Origin: Deltaproteobacteria bacterium
Lineage (GTDB): Bacteria > Myxococcota_A > Polyangia > JAAYKL01
Assembly: GCA_016935665.1 (NCBI GenBank)
Contig: JAFGQN010000165.1
Location: 38,743 to 102,742 of the forward strand
Reading direction: 5' to 3'
Length of the DNA: 64,000 nt
In this document: positions 37,539 through 46,351 of the stretch, piece after piece
Numbering within the stretch: the stretch's first letter is position 1
How the letters are laid out: each line of letters opens with the position of its first letter
The notes under the pieces: generated by a model
Seen by the model: only the letters and a program-made list of their open reading frames with translations
The model's database searches: none
Told to the model about the DNA's origin: nothing
Translations under genes and position numbers: made by a program

Positions 37539-37920
37539 TCGGCTTTGATTCCTTTCCTGTAGTCCTTTCGTTTCTTTTTTATTTCCGGCCTGATTCAAAA
37601 ATCCAAATTCTTGTGAGTTTTTATAAATACGCGCAAATATATTTTGCAGATAATGTTTTGTTGTCATTAAGGAGTGATGATAATTTCGTATTTCGACAAA
37701 AAGTATTTTGAATGAATTCTCTGTGCCGCGGATGGATGCTTTTGCATCAACAGATCCTCTATTATTCTCTTTCGTTCTCAGAGGTTGGCTTCCACAATTT
37801 CCAACGCTTCTGAGAGTCGGGAGAATGTCATGGGAAAATATTATGTACAGTTTGAATTGATCTTGCCTGGAAATTGTGGGCACCTTTAGTTCGTGAGATA
37901 GTGCTCACGGGAGGTGGAAG
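37539..37920. other. Intergenic region preceding the IS3 relic
   Basis: AT-rich, no supported gene. The last 45 bases, from about TGTGGGCACC (37876), may be the left end of the IS3-type relic that follows, with GGGAGG as the ribosome site of its first frame. No inverted-repeat partner was found downstream. Confidence 0.4.
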
Positions 37921-38437
37921 ATGTCCAAAAGGAAAGTGAAGCATTTCACAATCGAGCAGAAGCGGGATGCCGTTAGGTATTATAGAGAGAGTGGATTAAA
38001 TTGTCCGGAGGTGGCTCGGAATATTGGAGTAGCACCAGGCGCACATTACAAAAATGAATAGAGCAGGCTGATAACGAGATCTGGATAGCGCTTTTACTGT
38101 GGATGCACCCAACAAAGTATGGATGGGCGGCATCACTTACGTCTGGACGTATCCAGGCTGGTCATATCCTGCGACCGTAATTGACCTGTTTGGCCGGAGA
38201 GTAGTTGGCTGGGCACTGGAAAATCACATGAAGTCTGAGTTGGTTTTGAAGGTGCCTGAAATGGCTTTGAATCAATGTAACGTAGGTTGCATTGAAAATA
38301 AATGGCATTGTCTCCAGCATGAGCAGAAAGGGCAAAACAAAAAACGCCGTTTTGCTCGACAGGAAAACAAGAAACCGATCCCGGTAGAACCGGAGTCCTT
38401 TACTTCGAAGACGGCCGCTGTTGAAGAGTCCGCCTGA
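37921..38437 (+). mobile_element. Relic of an IS3-family insertion sequence
   Basis: The first frame (37921-38061) encodes 46 residues of an OrfA-type helix-turn-helix (FTIEQKRDAVRYYRESG, VARNIGVAPG) and stops. After a frame change and deletion, 38078-38290 encodes part of the OrfB integrase core (AFTVDAPNKVWMGGITYVWT, VIDLFGRRVVGWALE). The first catalytic Asp, expected in the DITY motif, reads Gly (GITY); the second Asp (VIDL) is there and the region with the catalytic Glu is lost. The tail to 38437 is unrelated. It is inactive. Confidence 0.75.
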
Positions 38438-38617
38438 GACAATGCTCAAGCATCTACTGCTCTGACATCTGCCCCTGTAGATGTTCAACGGTAATCAACT
38501 TGTCATTTTTTTTGCGTATTGCCCAAATTGTCCTTGTGAAAATTCGGCAGTTCCTTTAGTTGTATCCAGTAATTTTAAAAGACATGCTGTAGTTGGGCCA
38601 ATAGCCAGAGGAACAAA
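38438..38617. other. Intergenic region, weak inverted repeat
   Basis: CATCTAC near 38451 and GTAGATG near 38478 form a short inverted repeat with a 20-base loop, followed after 20 bases by a T-run. No gene is supported. Confidence 0.3.
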
Positions 38618-40204
38618 ATGGGCCACGTACCAAACACAAAGGAGCCAGTGACAACAAGGAGTACCTGCATCGCTTTTTCAAGGGATTACCAGAAGGTGGT
38701 ATCCATGGCAATACACGAGCAGGTATGGCTTAGCCAAATCGTTGGGCCATCTGGAAATTATGAACCGTTTAAAAAAGGGAAAAGGAATTCAGTTGCTGCT
38801 GCAAAACTATCGAGAGAGAAATTAAACGGTTATTCTCTTTACGCCAAAACAGCTGCCGCTGTATTTCTTTTTATATTCGCTGTTTTTACAGGGAGTTGCG
38901 AAAGTTCTCGTTATGAGCATTCAATTGACAATGAAGTGTCATCACATAAAAGGCAGATTTTAGGGGGACACCCAGATTCCACGCACAAACAGGTGGGAGC
39001 GCTGCGTAGATCAATTTCGGGAGATTTCTTTTGCTCCGGAACGCTCATAGACAAAGAGTGGGTATTAACCGCCGCTCATTGTGTAAATGGTTTGTCTCCG
39101 AGCGACCTGTTTTTTTTCCTAGGAAACGGCGATGATGAAGATGCCCGCCAGTTGAAGATAAAAGATATCGTTGTTTACCCTGATTATAACGATGCGCTGT
39201 ATCTTTTTGATGTGGCACTCCTCAAATTGTCAGTTCCCTTTAATGACGTACAGCCTGTCACTATCAATAGTCCGGGCGAATATCCGATTGAATCGAACAA
39301 AATAGCGTTGTTTACCGGGTTTGGATTAACCGAAAAAAACGACTATGGCGAACGGTTATCTGTGAATGCTGAGATTATTCACGTCGGAGATTCTGTTTTT
39401 TCCATCCAGTACGATGAATCACGTCAACAAGGAGTGTGCTTTGGAGATTCCGGCGGGGCCGCGTACTACGATTTTGGCGATGGCGAGGTTCTAATTGGTG
39501 TTATCAGCAATTTTATGGCGTCATCTACCAGTAGTGATGAAAAGTGCAATGGCTCATACAGTGTGGTGCGGACTGACTTCTTTTTCAATTGGATTCAGTC
39601 TGTTACCGGAGAGAATTCCAGCGATTGCACCCAAACCGATGACACATGTCTTTGCCGCGACGCATGCGGGGAGGATGGTATTTGCTACAACCACCGTTGT
39701 GCGGTGGGTACTTGTGAGCAATGTTATGACTGTTTGAATAATTGTGATTACAATGACGGCGCTTGCATCAATGATTGCTACATTCAAACGCGCTCTCTGG
39801 ATGTTGAGACATTGCGTCAGTACGATGACTGCTACAACAATCTTTGTGCACAGGTTGCCAGCAACGCTCGCGTGGAGTGCTTAATGGAGAAATGCAAAGA
39901 ATCCTTTTTCACCTGTTTTGATCTGGATGGATGCAATTTAGAAGATGCCCAATGTAAACAAGACGAAATATGTCAGCAAGGTAGATTCTCCATAGGTCGA
40001 TGCGACCCCCATCCAATAGATACAGATTCATTGGCTGATACAGATGAGACTTCTTGTAGCACTGGCGGATCAGAAATAAATGGGTGTGCTGACAGCGTCA
40101 AGACAATATCGTCTGCGTCTCCGGCGACCAGCTCTGAACAGGGATGTCACTTTGTGTCTTCACGAAAGCAAAATTATTCACTGCTTAATGTGCTGTTTTT
40201 ATAA
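38618..40204 (+). CDS. Secreted trypsin-like (S1) serine protease with Cys-rich domain and unusual C-terminal tail
   Basis: The 528-residue frame contains an S1 peptidase domain at about 112-330 with all three catalytic motifs: LTAAHCV, DVALLKL and GDSGG. A hydrophobic lipoprotein-type signal ending in TGSC lies only at about residue 92, so the real start is probably downstream of 38618, yet no ATG, GTG or TTG suits it; the 5' part may be IS-derived. After the protease come Cys-rich modules (CLCRDACGEDGICYNHRC, CEQCYDC) and a tail of Gly-Cys, ten residues, SLL, matching the secreted protein at 13754-14653. Likely an extracellular or surface protease. Confidence 0.82.
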   Translation: MGHVPNTKEPVTTRSTCIAFSRDYQKVVSMAIHEQVWLSQIVGPSGNYEPFKKGKRNSVAAAKLSREKLNGYSLYAKTAAAVFLFIFAVFTGSCESSRYEHSIDNEVSSHKRQILGGHPDSTHKQVGALRRSISGDFFCSGTLIDKEWVLTAAHCVNGLSPSDLFFFLGNGDDEDARQLKIKDIVVYPDYNDALYLFDVALLKLSVPFNDVQPVTINSPGEYPIESNKIALFTGFGLTEKNDYGERLSVNAEIIHVGDSVFSIQYDESRQQGVCFGDSGGAAYYDFGDGEVLIGVISNFMASSTSSDEKCNGSYSVVRTDFFFNWIQSVTGENSSDCTQTDDTCLCRDACGEDGICYNHRCAVGTCEQCYDCLNNCDYNDGACINDCYIQTRSLDVETLRQYDDCYNNLCAQVASNARVECLMEKCKESFFTCFDLDGCNLEDAQCKQDEICQQGRFSIGRCDPHPIDTDSLADTDETSCSTGGSEINGCADSVKTISSASPATSSEQGCHFVSSRKQNYSLLNVLFL

Positions 40205-40366
40205 ACGCGACTTTCACAAATAGGGCATTGGGTAAACGGAATACAGACTAAATATATTCGTAACATCTCAATTAAGAGTTTTAAAAAAAACGAATTTGTA
40301 CACCAGCGACAGGCTGTCAGCTGGTCTTTGCCGGGCCTGTATTGCCCATTTTACGGAGGTTCTATT

Positions 40367-41461
40367 ATGATCACAAGTAGCTTCAAACACACAGTCATCG
40401 CATTGCTTTCGGCAGGAATGTTTACTGCAGCCGGATGTGAACAAACCAATACGGATGGCGTTTTCGAACCATTGGCTCCTGAGATTATCGATAATGAGAG
40501 CGCAGATGCGTCGAGCGATATTGAGCATGATCAACAGGATGACATTGAACGAAACGATGCGGGTATGATCAACGACGAAATCCCAGAAAAACTGGATGTC
40601 GCAGAAATGAAAGGATTGGAGTTTGAAGCTGACAGTTCAGGTTCCATTACGTTAAATAGCGGTTATACCGAAGGCTCAGCAGGCGTGGGAAGTGGTGATA
40701 TTGGGTGCGTAACGGGAACCTGTCAGTGGGGTCAAAGCGCTATATATTCTTTTATTGCTGGAAATGCCAATCACGTCATGGAAGATTATGGCATAGCTCT
40801 TGGCCAGGGCAATATCGTTTATAACGATGCCACGAGTGGATCTGCGCTCGGTTCGAAGAACGAAGTGAGAGGCAACTATGCAACAGCTATCGGACGCTAC
40901 AATGACGCAGACGGCGTCTATTCCACAGCCGTAGGATACAGCTGCGATGCTACGGGGAAATATTCTACTGCAATTGGATATGGCGCTGCTGCCAACGGGC
41001 AAGGAAGTGTTGCGATAAATGGAATGGATGTTTCCGGGGAAAATTCTGTTGGTATCAAGCTCAACGGTCCTCAATACCGTGGTAGGGATTGCGCGCAGGA
41101 CAATTCCATGTGCATCATGGGAGGGAATGTTGGTATTGGGACGTCACAGCCTGATAAAACCTTGACCGTAAATGGTGTAATTAAGGCTGAAGAGATACAG
41201 GTTGTTCAGGATGTGATAGCGGATTATGTTTTTGCACCGGATTATAATTTAATGCCCCTCAGTGAAGTGGAAAAATTTGTAAAGAAACACAAACACCTGC
41301 CTGGTATAAAATCTGAAGCGGAAGTGAAAGCTGAGGGAAATATTGTTTCCATTGGAGAGTCGTACAACAAACTTCTTGAGAAGATTGAAGAACTGACTCT
41401 GCATACCATCGCTTTGGAAAAAGAAGTTACAGAATTGAAAAAGAAAAACGCGAGACAGTAA
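40367..41461 (+). CDS. Lipoprotein with YadA-head-like repeats and tail-fibre-type C-terminal domain
   Basis: A 364-residue product with lipobox TAAGC (Cys24). Residues about 140-235 hold head repeats of the trimeric-adhesin kind (YATAIGRYN, YSTAVGYS, YSTAIGYGAAANG). Then GNVGIGTSQPDKTLTVNG and a terminal domain (LMPLSEVEKFVKKHKHLPGI, SIGESYNKLLEKIEELT) ending in a coiled coil. That last part is the self-processing-like tail-fibre domain common in Bacteroidota surface proteins and phage fibres. GGAGG precedes the ATG. Probably trimeric and surface-attached. It is 37 bases upstream of the next secreted protein gene and likely co-transcribed. Confidence 0.82.
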   Translation: MITSSFKHTVIALLSAGMFTAAGCEQTNTDGVFEPLAPEIIDNESADASSDIEHDQQDDIERNDAGMINDEIPEKLDVAEMKGLEFEADSSGSITLNSGYTEGSAGVGSGDIGCVTGTCQWGQSAIYSFIAGNANHVMEDYGIALGQGNIVYNDATSGSALGSKNEVRGNYATAIGRYNDADGVYSTAVGYSCDATGKYSTAIGYGAAANGQGSVAINGMDVSGENSVGIKLNGPQYRGRDCAQDNSMCIMGGNVGIGTSQPDKTLTVNGVIKAEEIQVVQDVIADYVFAPDYNLMPLSEVEKFVKKHKHLPGIKSEAEVKAEGNIVSIGESYNKLLEKIEELTLHTIALEKEVTELKKKNARQ

Positions 41462-41498
41462 TTCCTGGTTTTTTTATATTATGGAAAGGATACCAATT

Positions 41499-43196
41499 AT
41501 GAGAAAATTTAATATTCTCTCTTTTACAGGATGGAACGCTGTTTTTCTGCTTTCGATTTTTTATGCCAATATCGCTTTGGCGGGAGTAGGAAATGGCGAT
41601 TTTTCACCCTGGCTTGAACGAAGACATCGACAGAAAAAAATAGAACTGAATGAGTACACTGTGCGAGAACGCATTCAGGAGGAAAGAATAAAAAATAGTA
41701 GACTTTCCGGTGTTCAATTGCCGTCCAGTGCAGTGATTATTGCACGCGATATAAATACAGAAGAGTATGGTGATTGGTCCGTTCTGGAGGACGGGACGCG
41801 CATTTGGAATTTCGATATTCATTCTCCCGGCGCATGGGGATTGGTTGCTGTACTTAGAGATTTTCAATTGCCGGAAGGGGTGGAACTCTACTTTGATAAC
41901 GAAGTAAATGGGGAGGTTGAAGGTCCCATAACTTCAGCGCACAACAGAACACACGGTATGTTTACTTCAAGAGGAGTCCCCGGTGAGGACTTGTTAATTC
42001 GACTGATTGTTCCAGCGGATGTTGAGATAGACAGTGCTCCTTTTTCAGCTCTTTCCATTAATGCTCTTTTTAACATAAATACTCAGGATGATAGACCTGA
42101 AATATACGGTATAGGAGATGGAAATTCATTGGGGGAAAATGTGGATGTCGCCTGCTATGATAACGATGATGATCCTGAAAACACCGTTGATGAAATAATT
42201 CCGCCTCATGTAGATTGGCATAATCAGATTGCCAGTGTTGGTGTTATCCGCCTGGCGGGTGGTCTTTGTCATGCATCCGGATTTCTTGTAAATAATACAA
42301 GAATGGACGGGAAACCACTTTTTATGACAGCCTCCCATACTTTTAGAGGTTGTCTTAAGAAAGAACCGAATGATGATGGAATAACTGTAGAGATGTTGGG
42401 GTATTCTTTTACCTCCCTTCAGCGAGAGATGCAAATATACTGGAATTACGAAAATGCGACATGTCGCCATTACTGGGATGATGAAGCTGGTGGTGCCGGT
42501 TCGACGCCATGGCCCACAGATATGACCCAGGGGGGAACAGTCGTGGAGGAAGCAATATATCCTGATTCGGCGGGCGGAGGAATGGCATTCTCTCCAGAGA
42601 TGGCGATTTTGGAATTGGATTCGAAACCTGATGTAGAATATGGTGTATATTACGCAGGATGGGATCATATGGGTAACGAAACTCCTACAGTTGGAGTTCA
42701 TCATGCCAGGGGTGAGGTGAAGAGATTATCCATTGATGTTGATAATTTCGGTTATTATACGAACACAGGTAATAATCCATATAAAATTTTCACAGAATTT
42801 GAGCTTGGAGTAACTGAATCCGGATCTTCAGGTTCGCCATTATTTAATAAATTTGGGCACGCTATTGGCACTTGTGACTCAAGAGACATTTATACCGCAT
42901 TGCACGATACATGGGATGAGGATGATTATCAATTTAAGGACCATCTTGATCCCATGGGCTACGGTCATGGGTCAGAAGACGGCATGGCTTCGGCTCAACT
43001 GGGTTGTACCAGGGTCCGGGATAGCTCATCCATGTCAAATGGCACACTGTCCGGTTGTATCATTATTGCTCGCGAAAATTTTCATGTTGCCGCCAGTTCC
43101 AGCGGAAGTGTGACTTTTACTGCATCAGACAGAGTATTACTGAGGCCTGGTTTTTATACGAGCCCCGGTAGTACTTTTACCGCTAAAGTGAATTAG
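41499..43196 (+). CDS. Secreted lysyl-endopeptidase-like (S1) protein with C-terminal 3-coathanger stack-type domain
   Basis: A 565-residue product with a signal peptide (about 1-28, ending IALA). The domain at about 220-480 follows the lysyl endopeptidase pattern: MTASHTF for the His and ESGSSGSPLFN for the Ser. The segment expected to carry the catalytic Asp reads SPEMAILEL, where Glu stands at the Asp position, so activity is doubtful. The final 55 residues (SGSVTFTASDRVLLRPGFYT, GSTFTAKV) match the short beta-stack domain at the C-terminus of many Bacteroidota secreted proteins. AAGGA precedes the ATG at 41499. Confidence 0.8.
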   Translation: MRKFNILSFTGWNAVFLLSIFYANIALAGVGNGDFSPWLERRHRQKKIELNEYTVRERIQEERIKNSRLSGVQLPSSAVIIARDINTEEYGDWSVLEDGTRIWNFDIHSPGAWGLVAVLRDFQLPEGVELYFDNEVNGEVEGPITSAHNRTHGMFTSRGVPGEDLLIRLIVPADVEIDSAPFSALSINALFNINTQDDRPEIYGIGDGNSLGENVDVACYDNDDDPENTVDEIIPPHVDWHNQIASVGVIRLAGGLCHASGFLVNNTRMDGKPLFMTASHTFRGCLKKEPNDDGITVEMLGYSFTSLQREMQIYWNYENATCRHYWDDEAGGAGSTPWPTDMTQGGTVVEEAIYPDSAGGGMAFSPEMAILELDSKPDVEYGVYYAGWDHMGNETPTVGVHHARGEVKRLSIDVDNFGYYTNTGNNPYKIFTEFELGVTESGSSGSPLFNKFGHAIGTCDSRDIYTALHDTWDEDDYQFKDHLDPMGYGHGSEDGMASAQLGCTRVRDSSSMSNGTLSGCIIIARENFHVAASSSGSVTFTASDRVLLRPGFYTSPGSTFTAKVN

Positions 43197-43740
43197 ACCC
43201 CGCATCGTATTCTCCGGATATTTGCGAAATTTCTTGAACAATCAAAATCTTTCGAAATAGGTTGGATTAACAGCTTTAAGTGCAATGCCGATCAGTTAAG
43301 CTGCTAAGTATTTGAATCAGAAGGAAAAAGATGGAATGGTGGCTTGATCGGAAGAAAGGAGATCGGATGAGTCTTCCTGCCAAATAACAAGAAATACTTT
43401 AAACAGATATAAAGGAGAGCTTCAATTTCAGGACTACGGACTTCGTACGAGCTGGCAGGCAGTTTTTGAAAACATGGCGGAATGGATTGAGGAAAACCTG
43501 GGTCTGGCGGTGAATCGGGAGAATCAAAACAACTGTCCTGGCACCACTTTGGGTTCACTGAAATCAGGGGGATTGAAATTGGATAAGGGCAACTGTCGTG
43601 AAAATCCTGCTTTTTTCGGTAAAAATAAAATTTTGGTGAATTACTGTTTTTTGTTGAGCCGATTCACATTGATGTTAATCACTATACTCATGTGAATGTC
43701 CTTTAGGATTGGGAAAATATCGCACTGGAGGCAAAGCTGA
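43197..43740. other. Intergenic region with possible group II intron reverse-transcriptase relic
   Basis: No intact gene. A frame through about 43420-43560 reads WQAVFENMAEWIEENLGL and AVNREN, which resembles the thumb-proximal part of group II intron-encoded reverse transcriptases. Nothing recognisable flanks it, and no intron RNA domain V was identified. The final bases hold the GGAGG site of the sigma factor gene. Confidence 0.3.
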
Positions 43741-44370
43741 ATGGCGGCGAGGCCGGAAATGAAAACTGAACCAGTTCGGGTCCCGTTTATTGGGGATGAC
43801 AGTGCTCTTTCGCGCGCATTAAAGGCGCAGCAGCCTGGGGCGCGGGAGGCGCTTTTTGATCGCTACGCCACTCATGTGCGTGGTGTGCTGGTTCGGACGC
43901 TGGGAACGAATGTGGATTTGCAGGATCATCTTCACAACGTGTTTATTGAAGCGTTTTCAAGCACGTCCAGCATTCGGGATGACAGCCGGCTGAAATCGTG
44001 GCTGACCAGCGTGGCAGTATATACGGCAATTGCACATATTCGGAAAAGCAGCCGCAAAAGATGGCTGGTTTTTTCGGAGCCGGAACAGTTGCCGGATGTG
44101 CCTATAAAGGACGTTGAAGTGGAAAAGAGGCAGGCGTTGACGCAAGTGTATGAGGTACTGGACAAAATGTCTGTAAAGGAACGAATTCCATTTTCATTGA
44201 GAATTATCGACGGAATGCCGCTACAGGATGTCGCTGATGCCTGCGGTGTTTCGCTTGCTACAATAAAACGAAGGATTGCCAAATCCAAAAAACGATTTGC
44301 TGTTTTGGCGAAAAACTATCCGTTGCTGGACGAGTTGATGGATGATGATGCTTCATGGAGACAGGTTTGA
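43741..44370 (+). CDS. ECF-type RNA polymerase sigma factor
   Basis: A 209-residue protein. Region 2 lies at about 28-95 (ALFDRYATHVRGVLVR, SWLTSVAVYTAIAHIRKSSR) and region 4 at about 135-185 (PFSLRIIDGMPLQDVADACGVSLATIKRRI), a helix-turn-helix for the -35 element. Group 2 linker is short, as in ECF factors. GGAGG precedes the ATG. The following gene starts within the stop codon (TGATG) and encodes a membrane FecR-like protein, so the pair should be a sigma/anti-sigma or sensor unit. Confidence 0.9.
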   Translation: MAARPEMKTEPVRVPFIGDDSALSRALKAQQPGAREALFDRYATHVRGVLVRTLGTNVDLQDHLHNVFIEAFSSTSSIRDDSRLKSWLTSVAVYTAIAHIRKSSRKRWLVFSEPEQLPDVPIKDVEVEKRQALTQVYEVLDKMSVKERIPFSLRIIDGMPLQDVADACGVSLATIKRRIAKSKKRFAVLAKNYPLLDELMDDDASWRQV

Positions 44371-45680
44371 TGTCTACGAGTGGTTTTGGAAATAAAATAG
44401 CGGAATATCAGGATGAGTACCTGTCCCGAAAAGACATGGTCGAAAATGATATTGAGGCAGTGCGTCAGCGGCTGTTCGCCCCGGCAAACCGTTTTGCCTC
44501 GCGGCCGAAAAAGAAAGTTCCGGTCATTGCCTTTGGGTTTGCCGCAGCTGTGGCCGCTTTGGCAATGGCATTGCTGCTCTGGGTGTATCCTGTCGGGCAG
44601 GAGCGTGTATCCACTGATTCGGCGTCAACGGCCGATGCCACCGGGAAATGGTTGAACGCGCGATTGGCTGACAAGAGTGTGGTTTTTACAGACAATTCGA
44701 AGATTCTGTTAAAGAAGGGAGCCACAGGTCGGGTATTGACTGAACACGGGCACTGCGTTCACTTTTTACTGGAGCAGGGGCGGGCACGTGTCAATGTGAA
44801 ACATTACAGCGATACCAATTGGCTTATCGACGCGGGACCTTACAAAGTGGCTGTGATTGGGACGCAGTTTCTGATTTCGTGGGACCCCAATGACCAGGTG
44901 TTTGAGTTGAAAATGATCGAGGGAATCGTCAAAATCACCGGACCAAATGTGGCGGAAGGCAAACTCATTTCCAAAAAAGAAACATTCATTGCGGGGGTTG
45001 CCAGCGGTGAGATTCCCATTCTGCCAGACGAAAATGCTGAACATACAGATACCGTTGGTGATGACACATCCATTCGCTCGGATACGCAAACCCATGCAGG
45101 CGAATCTGCCGTTCAAGAGCCGCACATAAAACAATCCGCCTCATCCAGAGGCAGTCGCGACAATAAATCCCGCAAAGTCTTATCGAAAACTAAGACGTTG
45201 GATGCTGCACCTTCTGAAATCTCATGGCAAGCGTTGAACCGGGAGGGAAAGTATGCTGAAGTAGTGGCGGATGCGCGAAAAATGGGGCTTGCCAAAGTGT
45301 TTGGCACGAAACCCACGTCGGAGTTGCTGCAGCTTGGGGATGCCGCCCGGCTGCAAAAGGATTGGGCACTCTCGAAAGATGCATATCTTGCCTTGCGCAA
45401 ACGGGAACCCGCTGGACGAAATGCCGCCATTGCGGCGTTTTCCATTGGACGCATCGCCTTCGATGCGCACCGCGATTTTGGCGCTGCAGCAAGATGGCTT
45501 GAGATTTATTTGAAAGAGGCGCCGAATGGGCGACTCGAACGGGAAGCGCTCGGTCGTCTGATGGAGGCGCAGCAGAAAAGCGGAAATATCACAGGCGCAA
45601 GGCGCTCTGCCGCCCGCTATTTAAATAAATTTCCCAGGGGCCCTCACGCGGATGTCGCCAACAGCATTTTAAAAAAATAA
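44370..45680 (+). CDS. FecR-like membrane protein with TPR-type C-terminal domain (putative anti-sigma/sensor)
   Basis: A 436-residue product. Residues 1-50 are cytoplasmic and lack a zinc-binding HxxxCxxC; one membrane helix lies at about 53-73. The periplasmic part begins with a FecR-like domain (about 95-205: VFTDNSKILLKKGATG, VAVIGTQFLIS, MIEGIVKI). A Ser/Thr/Asp-rich spacer leads to TPR-like repeats at about 290-430 (LQLGDAARLQKDWALSKDAY, AAIAAFSIGRIAFDA). FecR proteins carry an outside signal to their sigma factor. The start at 44370 overlaps the sigma gene stop and has GGAG ahead. A paralogue pair is at 59676-61635. Confidence 0.85.
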   Translation: MSTSGFGNKIAEYQDEYLSRKDMVENDIEAVRQRLFAPANRFASRPKKKVPVIAFGFAAAVAALAMALLLWVYPVGQERVSTDSASTADATGKWLNARLADKSVVFTDNSKILLKKGATGRVLTEHGHCVHFLLEQGRARVNVKHYSDTNWLIDAGPYKVAVIGTQFLISWDPNDQVFELKMIEGIVKITGPNVAEGKLISKKETFIAGVASGEIPILPDENAEHTDTVGDDTSIRSDTQTHAGESAVQEPHIKQSASSRGSRDNKSRKVLSKTKTLDAAPSEISWQALNREGKYAEVVADARKMGLAKVFGTKPTSELLQLGDAARLQKDWALSKDAYLALRKREPAGRNAAIAAFSIGRIAFDAHRDFGAAARWLEIYLKEAPNGRLEREALGRLMEAQQKSGNITGARRSAARYLNKFPRGPHADVANSILKK

Positions 45681-45901
45681 CGCCTTCAACACATAGTATC
45701 GGAATTTTCTCGGTATTTGCCTTTTGACAGGTACGGGTTTTGCGCTCAAGCTTTTCTTTCCAGGACCGATTTGATTAGTGTGTCCCATTTGGGTTCCCGC
45801 TGGAGGGAGGGAATGTTTCGCATTGCGTACTCAACTGGCTTCGACACCAAATTTTGTCTGCGTACTATGACGTATCTGAATCTATTGAAAGGAGTCGTTG
45901 T

Positions 45902-46345
45902 ATGGGAACAGTGAATCAGAATGGAGAAGGCGCAAATGAACGGCGCAACGAATATGAGAGAATTGAGACATTGCTTGGAACCACTGTGGACAAACTCTGC
46001 ATGATGGAGCAACTGGCGGATTTTGAAACGGAATTGGGTGAAATTCAGGAACAGTTGCAACAGGTGGAAGAAATCGCAAGGCATATTGACAATGATCGCC
46101 TTGCCACGCTGTCTCGGGCTGTGCAGCTTTTGCTGGCGCAGGTGGCCAGGGCGTCCGTCAAAGAAGTTCGACCGGATACCTATGCGTTTCTGGTGTACTC
46201 AGTGAAAACGATTGCCAAACTGGCGAGTATTTCGAAATATGCGGTGCAAACGGGGTATGACATTCCGGATGCCAGTTACGGTGAAGCAATTGGCGCTATC
46301 ATTGACCACACTGAGGAGCTGTCTCATCCCCAGATGGGCAACTGA
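45902..46345 (+). CDS. Coiled-coil protein of unknown function
   Basis: A 147-residue cytoplasmic helical protein. The first 85 residues have coiled-coil periodicity rich in Glu and Gln (FETELGEIQEQLQQVEEIA), followed by a helical, less polar part (YAFLVYSVKTIAKLASISKY). AAGGAG lies eight bases before the ATG at 45902; the frame is open 16 codons upstream. It converges with argH only six bases away. I do not recognise the family. Confidence 0.6.
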   Translation: MGTVNQNGEGANERRNEYERIETLLGTTVDKLCMMEQLADFETELGEIQEQLQQVEEIARHIDNDRLATLSRAVQLLLAQVARASVKEVRPDTYAFLVYSVKTIAKLASISKYAVQTGYDIPDASYGEAIGAIIDHTEELSHPQMGN

Positions 46346-46351
46346 TTTTTC

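Noticed and set aside
43474..43695. 73-codon gene after the lysyl-endopeptidase-like gene
   Set aside because: Only a short part looks like a reverse transcriptase; no ribosome site and a nonsense-like tail. Treated as a doubtful relic.
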